Part shown: piece by piece, positions 39,686-52,242 of the stretch
Layout: each line of letters starts with the position of its first letter
How positions within the stretch are numbered: position 1 is the first letter of the stretch
From: Diphasiastrum complanatum
Lineage: Eukaryota > Streptophyta > Lycopodiopsida > Lycopodiales > Lycopodiaceae
Assembly: GCA_029204225.1 (NCBI GenBank)
Contig: CM055102.1
Span: forward strand, 3,466,827 to 3,530,826
DNA: 64,000 nt
Direction of reading: 5' to 3'
Notes under the pieces: model-generated
Told to the model about the DNA's origin: nothing
Databases searched by the model: none
The model's input: the letters and a program-made list of their open reading frames with translations, nothing else
Program-made: the position numbers and the translations under genes

Positions 39686-41550
39686 CCATGTAAAATTATA
39701 ACAAGCCATACTGAAGTTAACCACATCAAAACACAAACGCATAAGACACGTTTGTAAAAACATGACAATATTTAATGTCGGGCCGCATGGCACCTGATAA
39801 ACAATATGAAAATAGTACAATGTATATCTAAGATTCGTCATCTAACTCGTACTCCAAATTATTGAACTCTATGGCACTGCCAAATAAGGACTTTGTAGAT
39901 GACTCTTAAGGGCAATGTGTCAAAGTGTGAGCCTATGCTTTTGCCTTTGCCCCCGCCTCCACCTTTGCCTTGTCTCCTGTCTCTCCATCCTCCTCTCCCT
40001 TTTATCCTCTCTTTGGTTGCCTCCAATTGCTGCTGCTCTGTATCTCTAAGTGGCCCTCGCCCCCTGTGTGCTTGAGTATGTAGTGTATGTGATGTTGTAC
40101 CTTGGAAAACCGTATGAACTCAGGGTCGACCTGGCATACAACTAGCTGCCTGTGATGTTCCTCTATACAAACAATGGACCTCTACACCTACATGAAGGAA
40201 TTGTTGGCTCCTCGTGTCTCAACATCGGGATCCACCAATAAATCTTGTATGCTCCCCCCTCCCCCTTCACCTTTGTGTCACCCATTGTTTTAAAGCTGGC
40301 TCGGGTGCATCCAGTGTGCCCCGTAAGACTCTAAGGGGTGACACTCCCTAAAGTCCCAAGCAAGTTAGGAAGTCAAGGACTGGGACTTTGACTTGTGGTC
40401 AGCCAGTCAAGTATTCACAAGTCATGAGCTAGCTTTGGAGCTCGAGTCATGGCCTAGTTTAGCTCCCGGGACCCATGTCCAGAAGCCAAGCTGATTTTGC
40501 TCGTTGGGACAACTCCCGGGACCCATATCTGAGAGCTAGACTGATTCTGCTAAGCTTGCCAAGCTTAATCAACAAAATAAAAATCAAGTCCAAAAAAGTG
40601 TGCTTTACCAAACAACACTATATTCTAGGACAGAGGGGGCACGTCGAATCACAGCAGAACTATAGGGGGAGTCCGGCGCAGACAGAAACTTGGGCAGCTC
40701 AATCAGCGCCAAAAATCCAGTCGCCAGGTCTTAGTTCCCTCTACTAGCGCGAGCCAGACACAATGCCTAGCACGTGTCAGTCCAGACACAATGCTCAGAC
40801 AGTCTATGTATGAATGTAACCTCTTCCAGATTTAATAAAGTTGATCCTTGGGGATGATTACCATTGCGATTTTGCCTTTGGGACTGGTCCAAGTGGAAGG
40901 ACCCTTACTACAACCTTTTTGCGTTGGTGGCGCCTAAGGGTCCACGTCACCGACGTGAGACCCGCCGCTGTGTCATTTGGTCAGTTTGGCGACCACTATG
41001 CCTTGGGGTTTCAGGAGTGACTTGTCTTTGCCTTTGGTTACCTTTTGGGGATGGATTCTAAGTTGGCTTTCGGGTTGGTTGGGATTGATGTTTTTCTAAA
41101 TTTAAATGGTTAGGCTTGTTGTGTTTTCTAAGTTGGCTTTTTAGTGAGTTCATGTCGGATGAATGTTAGACTTAAGCATGTCTTGGGGAAACCGCTCAAG
41201 TCCCAGCGCCCCTTTGAGATGCCGGCCCAATACCCACTCCTTCTAGTCATTAGGCCCAAAAGTCCTCTCCACCCTCCAAGAGCGCATCATTTCCTTCCTC
41301 CCCTCTCTATCTCGACGTCGAGCCTCCCTCCTATGGCACCGCATAGCCTGTGCTTCTGCATTTGCCTACCTATCACGATGGATCTCATCCTCAAAGCGCC
41401 TCCCCTGTAGGTAGTGCGCGAGGAGCATTAACAATTGTTTGTACCATATGCATGAGTTAGGGTCCACCTGCAACAACAAACATGCATGGTTCATTTGTTA
41501 GATAAGTATCCTGAAATTGAAGTACATTTAAAGATAGCTCGAACAACAAG
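39110..41550. other. Intergenic sequence
   Basis: No gene was recognised. It contains a (CT)n microsatellite (39,636-39,682) and a local duplication (ATCAATGTTACTTGGAGACA type, 39,480-39,560). The 40.3-40.8 kb stretch is GC-richer, with CCCGGGACCCAT repeated. Confidence 0.45.
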
Positions 41551-41559
41551 TAAGACAAT

Positions 41560-42860
41560 AACTCACCTCGATTAACTAGTCAACTTGTTGGTGTTTATGA
41601 AGACCAAATGCTTGCACTCCTCAATGGAGAGCTTGTTTCTTCTCTTCATGTGATAGTTGGCCCATATGCTCCAATTTTGCTCACAGGCGTGAACAATCCC
41701 ATGAGAAGACCTTTTTTACCAAATGTTGATGGTCAAGAAGCCCATGAACTCGTATATGAGACAAAGAGAGCACCCCTCTCAGTCTGATAGGCGTAGCACA
41801 TAGAAGATAGGACGAAGAACTTCTACAAGCTCCTCTAATTGTGTCCAAAAATCCTCTCCAAACAACGTGGTTTGGAAATGGACTGCATCTGCTGTGTGAC
41901 CTTTGAATTCATCAAAGCCATTACTAGTCACCATTCTGTGCAAATGATCTCGTGTGACACATGGCCGCTTGAGAAGTAGGAAAAGTGGGCAAAGCGATTG
42001 GGCGATAGCTTCTTTAGGTCCAACAACGAGAAGGTACAAAACAAGGCCAACACGCACTTCTTCTTAGTGACGAAGTTGACCATGTGCAGAGCTTGAGAAG
42101 TGATATGCAAGATAAAGATCCAACGCAAATTGCAATGGCAAAAAGGATTTTGCATTCATAAAAGAGCTGGCCAACCCATCGAGTACAAAGGGCATGCTTT
42201 ACCTACCACCCACAACACTCCAACGTCTGTCCTCTTTGCTGCACAAAGGGCTCTCTTGGTGCGCTAGCATGTCCTGTTGAGGCGACAAATGGGTGTATTG
42301 AGGGTGTGTCTGATGGTGGAGCATAAGATGTTGGGTCTCTCTGCCCCCCTCTCTCGAGGTAAGATTTGCCTCAAAAGATCGTGCATGAACAACTGATGAT
42401 GATGAGGGACGAGAATGACTTGTTGCTGAAGTAGAAAGATGAGGGGTTGCATGTGTGCCCCAACCCCCCCCCCCCCCCCCCACCGGTGTGACTAGGCCCT
42501 GCCCCACACTTGAGCTAGGCCCTGCACCTACTAACCTTTGAATAGAGCTCTGAGCTGGTCAATAGCTCAATAGACGTATCCTTGGGCCTTATGTGTCTAT
42601 CAACCTCTCCACCGTTGCATCTGATATGCGAGAGCAAATAGTTTTGCCAATTTCCCACCCATCTAACTGGTAAGAGATCCAGTGGCCCCACCAATGCACA
42701 CATCTCCATCTACAGGCACTTGAACCTTGTTGAGTAGCCACATCCTCTTCTATCATCTCAACCTCTGACCAAATGCCCCTACCAAGGACCGGCATTGTGT
42801 CGATATGGTAGCAGACTTGCAAAAGAGGAAGCAAACAAGCAGATGTTCAATATAATCCAT
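41560..42860 (-). pseudogene. hAT transposase remnant
   Basis: Minus-strand frames broken by stops encode parts of an hAT transposase. In order: CVTRDHLHRMVTSNGFDEF, then FWTQLEELVEVLRPIFYVLR (the conserved FW...P...LR core helix), then LIYEFMGFL, then CEQNWSIWANYHMKRRNKLS, matching the C-terminal dimerisation motif (CERNWS...H.K.RNRL). The N-terminal part above 42,160 is poorly recognisable. No TIRs or target duplication were located. Confidence 0.65.
42464..42481. repeat. C homopolymer run
   Basis: About 17 C residues inside the hAT remnant. It creates a spurious poly-Gly frame on the minus strand. Confidence 0.95.
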
Positions 42861-43051
42861 TGGTAGCAACGACATCCACATGTGCATTATACAACATTGA
42901 ATTGCTTACAATAACCTTGACAATTGATAAAACCCAACAACAAAGAAAAATCGTAATTTTTTTTGTTTTGACAACTGGTGAAAGTTGAAAAAAATGTCCT
43001 AAACTCTAAACAAATAGGAACAAACATCTGGGAAAGTAATGATTGGTCTTG

Positions 43052-43864
43052 CTTCATATGATCTTTCTTAGAGAAAGTAATGATTAGTCTTGCTAGATTG
43101 TGGAAAGTCGTTGTTGATCACTAGTAATGGCTCATATATTGATCATGTTTTTTCAACGTTTTCTGATCAGCGTTGATCAAGGACAAAGGTTCATTAAGTG
43201 ATAGTGTTTTCCATGTTTTTTGACTAGCGATGGTCGTTGTTAAATAAACGTTGTTTGGTAGCAAAATGCATGTAATATTTTATGGCAGTATAGCGTTGAC
43301 AGATAACCCGCACTATTTGCACATTTACATGATGAATTATAGCTAATTGCTTCATGTGTTAGATGTATTGTGGGAATGCGTTGGAAAAGCAACAATCATC
43401 ATTAGCTTTCAACAATGATGTTAACAGTTCTAGTGCTTCACAAATAATAGCTTGATAACTGCTACATTGACACTTTATATGTATACCTTCCATTCCTTGT
43501 TAGGAAACTTTCTTTGCGTGAAAAGGTTGCTTACTATCACTCCTACTTCTTGCTCATATCTTTCAATACTAATGATAGAATGGCTTACATGATACTACAC
43601 CTACCCTCTGTTATAACATCTTAATCGCTGATTTACATAATCTTCTCCTCAATAAGTGGTTGTAACCTTGCTACGATAATTTTTGCAGTCTACATTCCCA
43701 GAACTCTATTCTTGTTTCTCGATGAATATCAAAGCTTATAGCAATCACATGTATGATGCCTTCAAACTCCTGTGAAACTGGTTAAGATATGATTGTTTCC
43801 TACATACGATGAGCACTGGCTGTGATTAAAAAGCCTCTTGGCATACTAACAAGTCACTTCTACG
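43052..43864. repeat. Left copy of a direct repeat of about 0.8 kb
   Basis: Starts TTCATATGATCTTTC and ends near AAGTCACTTCTAC. It matches 47403-48212 with an estimated 5-8 percent divergence and small indels. It could be an LTR or a Penelope-type pseudo-LTR. Confidence 0.85.
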
Positions 43865-44759
43865 GTATTAGCTCATCTATAAATCTTGTTGTGGTAATGA
43901 ATGAAGATACGAAAGTAGCAAAAATATCATGGCATTTTCTCATGATCACGCTTCCAAGACCATTAAGGTATGAGCTGTGTTATAAGCATTTCAACACCTT
44001 TACTTTATCCGAGACAATAAAAAAATGGTTTTTTACGTATGTTTGCTCTCCCTTAAAACATAGTTTTCCTATTGCTTACTTTATGACACAATGTATTGCA
44101 AGCAATTATTGAACCCAATACATAGAGTCGTACCTGTCATTGGCATACAATACTTTTGGATCGTGTGGATTATTTGTGCAAGGGTTGTTATAGTCTCCGA
44201 TGTTAGTATGGCATGGATTTGCTCTAACATATTCATTGAAACTATACAAGGCAAAGACTTTTTTACTTGTTTCTTAAACACGACAGCTCAAATAAATTTA
44301 TAATTTTTTGCACATGCCCTTTCAAGTTTACCCTGTCCTGATACGGTAATATGGCGGCTTAGCCTATCACTAAAAGCAAATGGGAAGATTGGACTATGTG
44401 TTTTTCATTTTAAACAAGCTGTTAAGTAGCAATGCTTATTTTGTACATGGATAACAATTGATGTTCAGCTTTGACACGTGTCTTCCTCACATACTAACTC
44501 GCATGGTTTTGTGTTGTGGGATGGTGGCAGGTGTCTTGAAATAAGTCTTGCTTTATGGTGCTTTATTGTACTGTATTTACTTTTCAGCTATACTTTACCT
44601 TGTTGGCTTATGAATAAAGGTTTCAAAGGGTTTGGTCTTGCTTAAGTAAGAGGAACTATGTGAATGTTTTACTCGCTTTCTGCATTTTCGGGATGTAAAT
44701 CCGACTATCATTTGGTTCAGGTAGTATCAAACTTCTACCTTTTATTTATGATTCATCAG

Positions 44760-47110
44760 CTAACAAAGGATTTTTTATGAACAGTCCTCAGGTTGGTTTC
44801 AAGATGCTGTCACCTTAGGTTATGGGGAGCCCCTTCCTCCTCCTAACCATTTTGTTCAGACTTTGATATGTTGCATGAGAAAGGCTGTTACTTTACATGA
44901 GTTTATTAATATGACTGATCGGGCTACTTGTCTTGCTACTGGACCTGAAGATAGGGTCCTATGTCTTGTTGATCTTCTTGGTACTTTGAAGATATATCTG
45001 GATTTTGTTAAGAAAAAAGATCCCTTGACTACCGCGGAAACCCTTTTTGGTAACATTGTCGCAATTGCAGAAAAATTTTAGGAAGAGGAGAGGTTTTTTA
45101 ACTCACACATCAGAAAAGATTTTGAATGTTTTGAAAAAGAAAATGGTATTGCTTCCACTGAGATTGCCACTCCCCTTATCCCTGATGCACCTTTATCTCC
45201 ACACCCGCTTGTCTTTGTCGATGATCTTGATGAGGATAGCGCATCGCAACAATTCTCCCAATAAATTTGTGACATTGGTGACATTTTTGCTTACAAATTT
45301 TGCCAATCCAAAAGTTGCCAAATTCCTATGGTCCCCTATCGTACGATTGAATTCAAATCCACTCTCACTTCCTTCAAATTCTGAAGCCTCCCCATTGTGA
45401 ATTTCCGTGTTCCTATACCTATTGAACTTTGGACCTTGCTTACTCACCTTACTGCAAATGAAGTACAAACCTGTAAGCTTGCTGCTCTACATAAAAGCTC
45501 TTCTCTTGAAACTCCTATTGCTTTTGATACCATCATACGAATGAACAAATTTGAACCCTCATGTTGTTCCTCCGAGCAAACTTGGGCCACAGTCATAGGA
45601 CACTTTGAAACTAGTTTCAATCGTAAGCATCTCCATCAAGCCCGCATATGGAATTGGAAAAGACCCTTCTTCAAGTGCCGTTGTGGTGATAAGTGCAAGA
45701 GTAACTATTCCGTTATCTGGTTTGACCATGCATTTTGGTTTATGATGAGTAATTTCGACAAATTCTTTCCTGGTGCTTCTTTACAAAATCAAGTCAATGC
45801 CTTTTTCCTTTAGCTACACAAGCCAACTAGAGATGTAGTCAAGTCCTACCTTACTTTCCTATTCATCCGCCAAGACATGCTTGATGCCTCTATTGAGTTA
45901 TACAAAGATCCTAATACCAAGCTACTTGCCAACCTAGGAGGTGATACGAAAAATATTTGGGAAATTGAACATCTCCTAAAAAGATCTAGCTTTTCCACTC
46001 TTCAAAACAAATATTTCCAAAACCCTAATAGAAGAAGTGGCTCTTTTAACCTCAACAATCCTTCTTCAATCAATTCTGGGCAAGGCACGTATAAGAAAAA
46101 AAAGTTTACTACTGCTAAGGGGAATGATGAACAAGGCAACAACTCAAAAAGTGACCTACTAGTGAAAAAGTTGAATTTTTTCAGGGATTGATATGGATGC
46201 AGGATTTCGAGGAAAAGGAAAAGAGGAAGATCATCACAAATCAAGTCGGTTGACTACAACTTAGTACTGGGGAAGCTTCTCTTACACGTATGCTATCGTA
46301 ATAGGATTTTTGAAACTATCCATGTGAAGTAGTTTTACACTCACATTTTGCTACAATTATTTAATATTGTTCACGACTCTTTTTATGATATTACATTCGA
46401 CTGGTCTTATCTTCCTGATGGCAAGCATGATTGGTATTTTCCTTTGGACGTGTCTTGTAACTTTGAGATTGAGAAAATGCAACAATGCTATTGTTCTACA
46501 TCTAAGCGCTTTAATAATTTCATTTCGAACAAATTTGGCCATGTTGTATCAATAGACATTGGAATTATTAGAAGTACGTTTCTTAGACGAACTTTGGAAA
46601 AAGGCCTAAATCACATCACTCATGCAACGAATATTAATAGTATTGCTTCTGAACTCTACCACGGATGGTTTAAGCTCATGAAATTATTACCTGAGGATAA
46701 CAAATTAGAAAAGGATACTATTAATGAGCATGCTTCATTTTGCAAATTGGATATCTTACAGTTTCTTAAAAATAGAAAATGGATTCACACCAAAAATACT
46801 TCTCTCGTCAAATTGACTGAAGCCCACAACGAACGTCTATGGCTTACCAAACACTTGTATATCAATGAAATAGACAAAGCACAACATAACCCTTGTTTTC
46901 TTTGTATACATTTTGTAAGAAAACTTGTCTTGGAAAGGCTTGGTAGTGCTGATTTTACACCTTTTCCTGATTATTCAGATAACTTTGTACCCATTGCTTT
47001 ACAAATCATCAACAGTAAGCTGAGTGAATCACTGCCAGTGGAATTCATAGGTAACTTACCACCTCTTGCTTTAAGATTGTTTAAGTTAGTGGCATACCCG
47101 GGAACTCTTT
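44760..47110 (+). pseudogene. Two broken ORFs between direct repeats, possibly Penelope-like
   Basis: ORF1 (about 44,780-46,190, with stops) reads GYGEPLPPPNHFVQTLICCM, CKLAALHKSSSLETP and FKCRCGDKCKSNYSVIWFDH, ending basic and Asn-rich. I do not recognise it. ORF2 (46,348-47,112) is 254 aa, with GHVVSIDIGIIRSTFLRRTL, then EKGLNHITH, a tract FVRKLVLERLGSADFTPFP, and NLPPLALRLFKL. That order resembles, weakly, the N-terminal part of Penelope-like RT proteins (LR.L..KG.., then a short LP.L motif before the RT core). No RT active site (YxDD) follows before the second direct repeat, so the element would be incomplete. The family call is inference. Confidence 0.35.
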
Positions 47111-47402
47111 AGTGGGAGTTTTGTTTTGTTTTGTTTTTTTAAAACCCTTCTTAAATGTAAGGTTTTTTTCCACGAAGGTTCAGATGGGCGCATTATTTCT
47201 GGTATAAATCATCATTGTGTTGCTTAGAGGTATTCTAACTCTTCTTCGCTTTCTCTTCATAAACGATTGGACGCGCCCATCCACTGCATGCACTATTGCT
47301 TCAACAAGAAGCAATCGTAAGTATGCATATTACTCATGCTTTGTACATCTAAAGCACGAACATCCAGCGCTCGTTGTACTTCTACTATTGTCTGAAATAC
47401 TC

Positions 47403-48212
47403 TTCATATGATCTCTCTTAGAGAAAGTAATGTTTGGTCTTGCTAGATTGTGGAAAGCCGCTGTTGATCGCTGGTAACGGCTCATAATGTTTTTTCAACG
47501 TTTTTTGATCAGTGTTGATCAAGGACAAAGGTTCAGTGTTTTCCACGTTTTTTGACTAGCGATGGTCGTTGTTAAATAAACGTTGTTTGGTAGCCAAATG
47601 CATGTAATATTTTATGGCAGTATAGCGTTGACAGATAACCCACACTATCTGCACATTTACATGATGAATTATAGCTGAATACTTCATGTGTCAGATGTAT
47701 TGTGGTAATGCACTGGAAAAACAGCAATAATCATTAGCTTTCAACAATGATGTTAACAGTTCTAGTGCTTCACAAATGATAGCTTGAAAACTGCTACATT
47801 GACACTTTATATGTATACTTTCCATTCCTTGTTAAGAAACTTTCTTTGCATGAAAATGTTGCTTACTATCACTCCTACTTCTTGCTCATATCTATCAATA
47901 CTACTAATAGAATGGCTTACGTGATACTACACCTACCCTCTATTATAGCATCTTAATCGCTGGTTTACATAATCTTTTCCTCGATAAGTGGTTGTAACCT
48001 TGCTACGATAATTTTTGCAGTTTACATTCCCAGAACTCTACTCTTGTTTCTCGATAAATATCAAAGCTTATAGCAATCACAAGTATGATGACTTCAAGCT
48101 CCTATGGAACTGGTTAAGATATGATTGTTTCCTACCATACGATGATTAATGTATACTAGCTGTGATTAAAAGCCTCTTGGCATACTAAACAATAGTCACT
48201 TCTACAGTTTAG
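47403..48212. repeat. Right copy of the direct repeat of about 0.8 kb
   Basis: Homologous to 43052-43864 in the same orientation. It shares GTTTTTTCAACGTTTT, AGATGTATTGTGG and CTCCTACTTCTTGCTCATATC. Confidence 0.85.
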
Positions 48213-48560
48213 ACTCATTTTGCACACTACACTGATCATCAACCTTTGCTCTACCTAGTCAACAAAGCCTGCAACACAGGGAGAATCACTAGATCGTTAC
48301 TCTTGTTGCTGGAATTTGATTTCCGCATAGTGGTATGCAAAGGCAAGCAACATTATATGGTGGATCATGTATCACGAATTAAATCAACGCAAAAGGATCT
48401 CCAAACTGATGATGAGTTACCAGATGCTGCTTTATTCTACGTGGATGCTGTAAGTAAGATACATTTTTCAAAAAGAAAATATTATTTAGATAAATTCAAC
48501 GACATTTTTCTATCCCTTTTACAATCGTATGTCTTTAGTAGGGATATGCATAATAGCTAA
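48205..48560 (+). pseudogene. Ty3/gypsy RNase H fragment
   Basis: A frame reading YTDHQPLLYLVNKACNTGRI, then LLLLLEFDFRIVVCKGKQHY and MVDHVSRIKS is the C-terminal half of gypsy RNase H (TDH..L.YL, the RW..L LEFDF...KG...VAD..SR region, with RW changed to RS). It starts abruptly at the edge of the direct repeat, so the neighbouring element probably inserted into, or recombined with, this gypsy copy. Confidence 0.8.
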
Positions 48561-49560
48561 TAGAATTTAGGGCTTTCTCCTATTTATGTTCTTTAATTTT
48601 ACATTGATTCACTTTTTGCTCATTAGCTGATACATACATTTCGCATGAATCAAACTCTTCCTACGAGTGGGATCGAAAAAGGCATCACCCCTTACACAAA
48701 TTTCCCTCTTACTACGAGTGGGATCGAAAAAGCCATCACCCCTTGGACAATACCTTAAATGACGTAGAACATTTAGGGGTTTAGGGGATGTCCATGAGTT
48801 ACAAAGAGTGTCCATTGGTTAAAAGTTGTAGGAAGGATTTTGTGCTTTAGAAAATCCTTGTAAAAAGAAAGAAAAGTATGCACAAGTTTTTCTATGCCAA
48901 ATCTAAAGACCAAAGGGCTACTAGGGTTTTTTGTTAGGGTTAGGGAGAGGGTGGTTCTTAGATGCATTTGGGCATGGCGGCAGGCTATGCAGGCTGGGTG
49001 GGTGCAGCAAATGCAAGCTTAGTGGGGATGCAGCAGCGTATTCTGGAACGAGTATCCGGCAATATCTTTGCATTCAAAGAGTAGTTGCGTAATGCCGAGC
49101 GCAGTGCATTGTGACACTGCTCACGCGGAGCAGACGAGAGATGATGGATCTGCCAATTCTGTCAGACAAAAGGGTGGCATGATTGATGATTACATACACA
49201 GCAAGAAGAAACACGCGCCCCTGCGCCCCCCATCCCCCGGCTCCTGAGAAAGGGCGAGTCACGGGTACATCCACAGTGCACACAACAGCGACTCATGTGT
49301 TTAATGAATTGACAACCGCAGCAGCGCACGTTCCTGTGCTATTGCAGCGGCAGGCCGATCGGTTGCTGCATTGCTGTGGTTCGCTCGCAGCAGTGTATGT
49401 ATGTATAAATAATGTAGTGTAGACTCTTGACTCAAGCTGGTTGGTTTGATGAGACGGATAGAGACATGATGGCGGCACACGCCCTCTCACAGGTTCGTAG
49501 CGTGCAGGTTGCATGATCATCCTTCATAGCTTCCGCAGCGCAGCAGCACTAGTATATAGG
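48561..49560. other. Intergenic sequence
   Basis: No gene was recognised. A 27-bp direct repeat (CTACGAGTGGGATCGAAAAAG..ATCACCCCTT) occurs twice at 48,660-48,745. The 49.0-49.5 kb stretch is GC-rich with many GCAGC steps. Confidence 0.45.
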
Positions 49561-49803
49561 CATGCTCCTAAAATGCATGCACGCTAACCTTAAACCCTAG
49601 CAACTTAAACCCTAAAATGCATGCATGCTCGCTAACCTTAAACCCTAGCAACTTAAATCCTAAAATGCATGCATGCTAACCTTAAACCCTAGCAACTTAA
49701 ATCCTAAAATGCAGCGCAACAACAGTTGTATATAGGCATGCTCCTAAAATGCATGCACGCTAACCTTAAACCATAGCAACTTAAATCCTAAAATGCATGC
49801 TTC
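49560..49803. repeat. Minisatellite with telo-box and RY motifs
   Basis: Four or five copies of a 45-56-bp unit. Each carries TGCATGCATGC or TGCATGCACGC, then TAACCTTAAACCCTAGCAAC, then TTAAATCCTAAA. The AAACCCTA core equals the plant telo-box and CATGCATG the RY element. It borders the left side of the multi-gene unit. Confidence 0.85.
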
Positions 49804-50190
49804 AACCTAACACTTTTCTGCTCGTGAACCCTTGATAAAAGCGCGCATTGATTTGATATTCTGGATGCGAAAAGGATGATATTGGTTTAACACGTGACAA
49901 TGAGGAATGAATGGTCTTGAGATCAAGGCACGCATCGATTCGATATAACATGAGAAATTTTGGTCTAAATCATGAAAGCATTATGAAGAAAGGATCATGA
50001 AATCTCAATGACAAGTGGTTCTCATATTTATGGCCTTTTTCTGTTAATCACAGCCATACATTTGTCATACAATCTGGGGCTGTAAACGTCCACTAATAAT
50101 AATATTACAACACGATACCTGTGCCGAAAAGTAATGAATGGTCTATCATTAAAGCCTTTTAGATTCATCATTAGGCTTCAGATCCCATTT
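49804..50190. other. Left flank or left end of the multi-gene unit
   Basis: No gene was seen. A short repeat, AAGCGCGCATTGATTTGATAT versus AAGGCACGCATCGATTCGATAT, appears at about 49,840 and 49,925. No terminal inverted repeat shared with the right side was recognised by eye. Confidence 0.35.
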
Positions 50191-50194
50191 ATTA

Positions 50195-52242
50195 ATGATT
50201 CAATTATCGAGATTACAAGAAGATTGCAAATCCGTGCATTCAAGTAAGCATATTCTAAATTTTGTAAGTTCCTCAATGACATTTGGATTTAATTTCAGCT
50301 ATGGTGATATTCTGTTAACTATCTGTTTTTTTTGCAGATCTGCATTAGTAGCTCCTCGGAATATCAAAGACAATACTTCACTAGGAATGTCATTGGGCAC
50401 AATATTGACTTGCAAATCCACTGAGCATATCATGATGAACAATAGGATTTCAAATGTAAAGTGTAAAATAGCAGAGTCTTTGATGGTGGACATTCAGGGT
50501 GCTTGAGATTTTGCAAGTATTAGTAGGGAAGCATATGCAACAATATTTAAACTAATTAGAGAAGCTTTTAAGCAAGTTCAAATTAGAAAAGTCCCAATCC
50601 CTAGGACATATCACTTGAAGAAAGAGAGGGATACATTAAACATAGGTATGCATAAGATCACTGGAACTCCATTTCATATTGAGGAGGTGTATGAAACTGA
50701 TGGAAGATCGATATTCTATAGTTCACCAAACAATTTGTTTGTTGATCTAAATTACTTGCTGAGATACATCGTCACATTCTATGATATAACCTATGAAAAG
50801 GTGAATGGCAAAATAATCATAGTACTTAAGTTAGATGAGTCAGAAATTGTGAAAGGACAGAAGATGGCGAGGGTTAGTATAACTCTCATGAATGGTGCTC
50901 TATCCCAAACATAGAACCAAGAAGATTTCAGATTCAGTGTCCAGTCAGAAAATGATATATGGTGGTTGGCAGCATTTCAGGTAACTAGCCTCATTATTAC
51001 ATTACATTCGTTGAATAGTATTAATACATTGTAAACTAAGTATGATTAATTCATTGGACAAGAGCTGAAAGAGGATCATGATATATTATCATGGATATTC
51101 TCAAGGACATCTTATCCTAGGATCATCAAGGACCATATGGATGGAGGACTTCTCAATGTTCCAGGAGTTGGAGACTTCAATGTTGAATGGCACTTAGCAG
51201 GTGATTTGAAAACATTGAAATGTATGTATAATGTCTCTCACGGTGCTACATCAAAACACCCTTGTTTGTACTGCATGAAAATGGCAAAAGATGTAACTAG
51301 GAGTACAGGAATTACTAGAGAATATGCAGATCCAAACTGGAAGCCCGTGCTGGCTATCCCCTTAAAAAATGTGCATGTTTGCACTCTTCATGCAGAAGTT
51401 AGATTAATAGAAAAGATCATTTATCTTCATATAGTCTTTGCTTGGAATACTAAGCCAGCATCATTATCAAAGGAAGCTATCTCTCGATTAGATGTTTTTA
51501 TCAAAAGCAGGACTCCATAAAGGACATGTCAAAATTCAAAAAGATGAAAAACTTTCAGGAAAGAATGGGAACATGCCAACTAAGCCAAACATAGGAGGAG
51601 CAAAAGCACGTCGTTTTCTATCAAATCATACTGGTAAGGCTTCTAATATTCAACACTCAGTCTGGACAGATATTATTGCTGCCACTTAGGACTTCGAGAA
51701 AGACGGCAAAACCAGAGTACTAAAAGTTGATGTATGGAAAAAGCTTGATAGTATGATTGCTATTTTAAGAAAAGAAAAATACTCTGATATTGATAAGAAA
51801 GCTGTCCAAAGGACTTGTGTTGAGTTTGTTAATGCAATATCAAAAGCATGGGGAGAAGATCACATCACTCATTACATGGTTAGTATAAAATTTTCAAAAT
51901 GCTTTCAAATTTTCATATATATTTAGATCCAAACATAAGACTAACATTATGATTTTGACATATGCAGCACATACTAAGAGATCATACAACATTTTTGGAA
52001 ATACATATGGAAGCTTGAGTGTATGGTCATCATAAGGGATGGAGAAGTCACACTAGAAAGCACGAGCAACATTTCATCGAAATACACAACATGAACCAAT
52101 GAAAAACGAAACTACATTTGCCAATTGTTTCAGTGGTTCTACCGCAGAGTTCAGATCCGACATATGACAAAGTCCACACAATACAACAAATTTAGAAAAG
52201 CATGCAAGTTCATACAAGAAGAGAAAATTAGATGATTGCTGA
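50195..52242 (+). pseudogene. Gene A: transposase-like protein, spliced, decayed
   Basis: The model has exons ending at 50,243, then 50,338-50,980, 51,065-51,889 and 51,968-52,242, with GT-AG borders and matching phases. Features in order: LKLDESEIVKGQKMARVSIT with a candidate first catalytic Asp; EWHLAGDLKTLKCM with a second Asp; SHGATSKHPCLYCMK with a CxxC pair; and, after a frameshift, VWSS*GMEKSH, matching a QG.E..H-type helix with a candidate Glu. This D-D-E order with a Cys pair suggests an RNase H-fold transposase, but I cannot place the family. Four stops and one frameshift inactivate it. Its end overlaps the gene B end by 15 bp, tail to tail. Confidence 0.5.

Noticed and set aside
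39577-39841. Frames with Arg-Glu repeats
   Set aside because: Products of a (CT)n microsatellite, with no flanking coding signal.
41144-41410. 88-aa Pro/Leu-rich plus frame
   Set aside because: Low-complexity C-rich composition and no recognisable motif.
42199-42507. Minus frame with a poly-Gly stretch
   Set aside because: The Gly run comes from a C homopolymer; the frame lies in the degraded hAT region and has no motif.
49560-49803. Interstitial telomere
   Set aside because: The telomere-like CCCTA pieces are single per unit and separated by unrelated sequence, so this is a minisatellite.
49560-49803. CRISPR-like array
   Set aside because: Repeats are contiguous and diverged with no unique equal-length spacers, and this is plant nuclear DNA.
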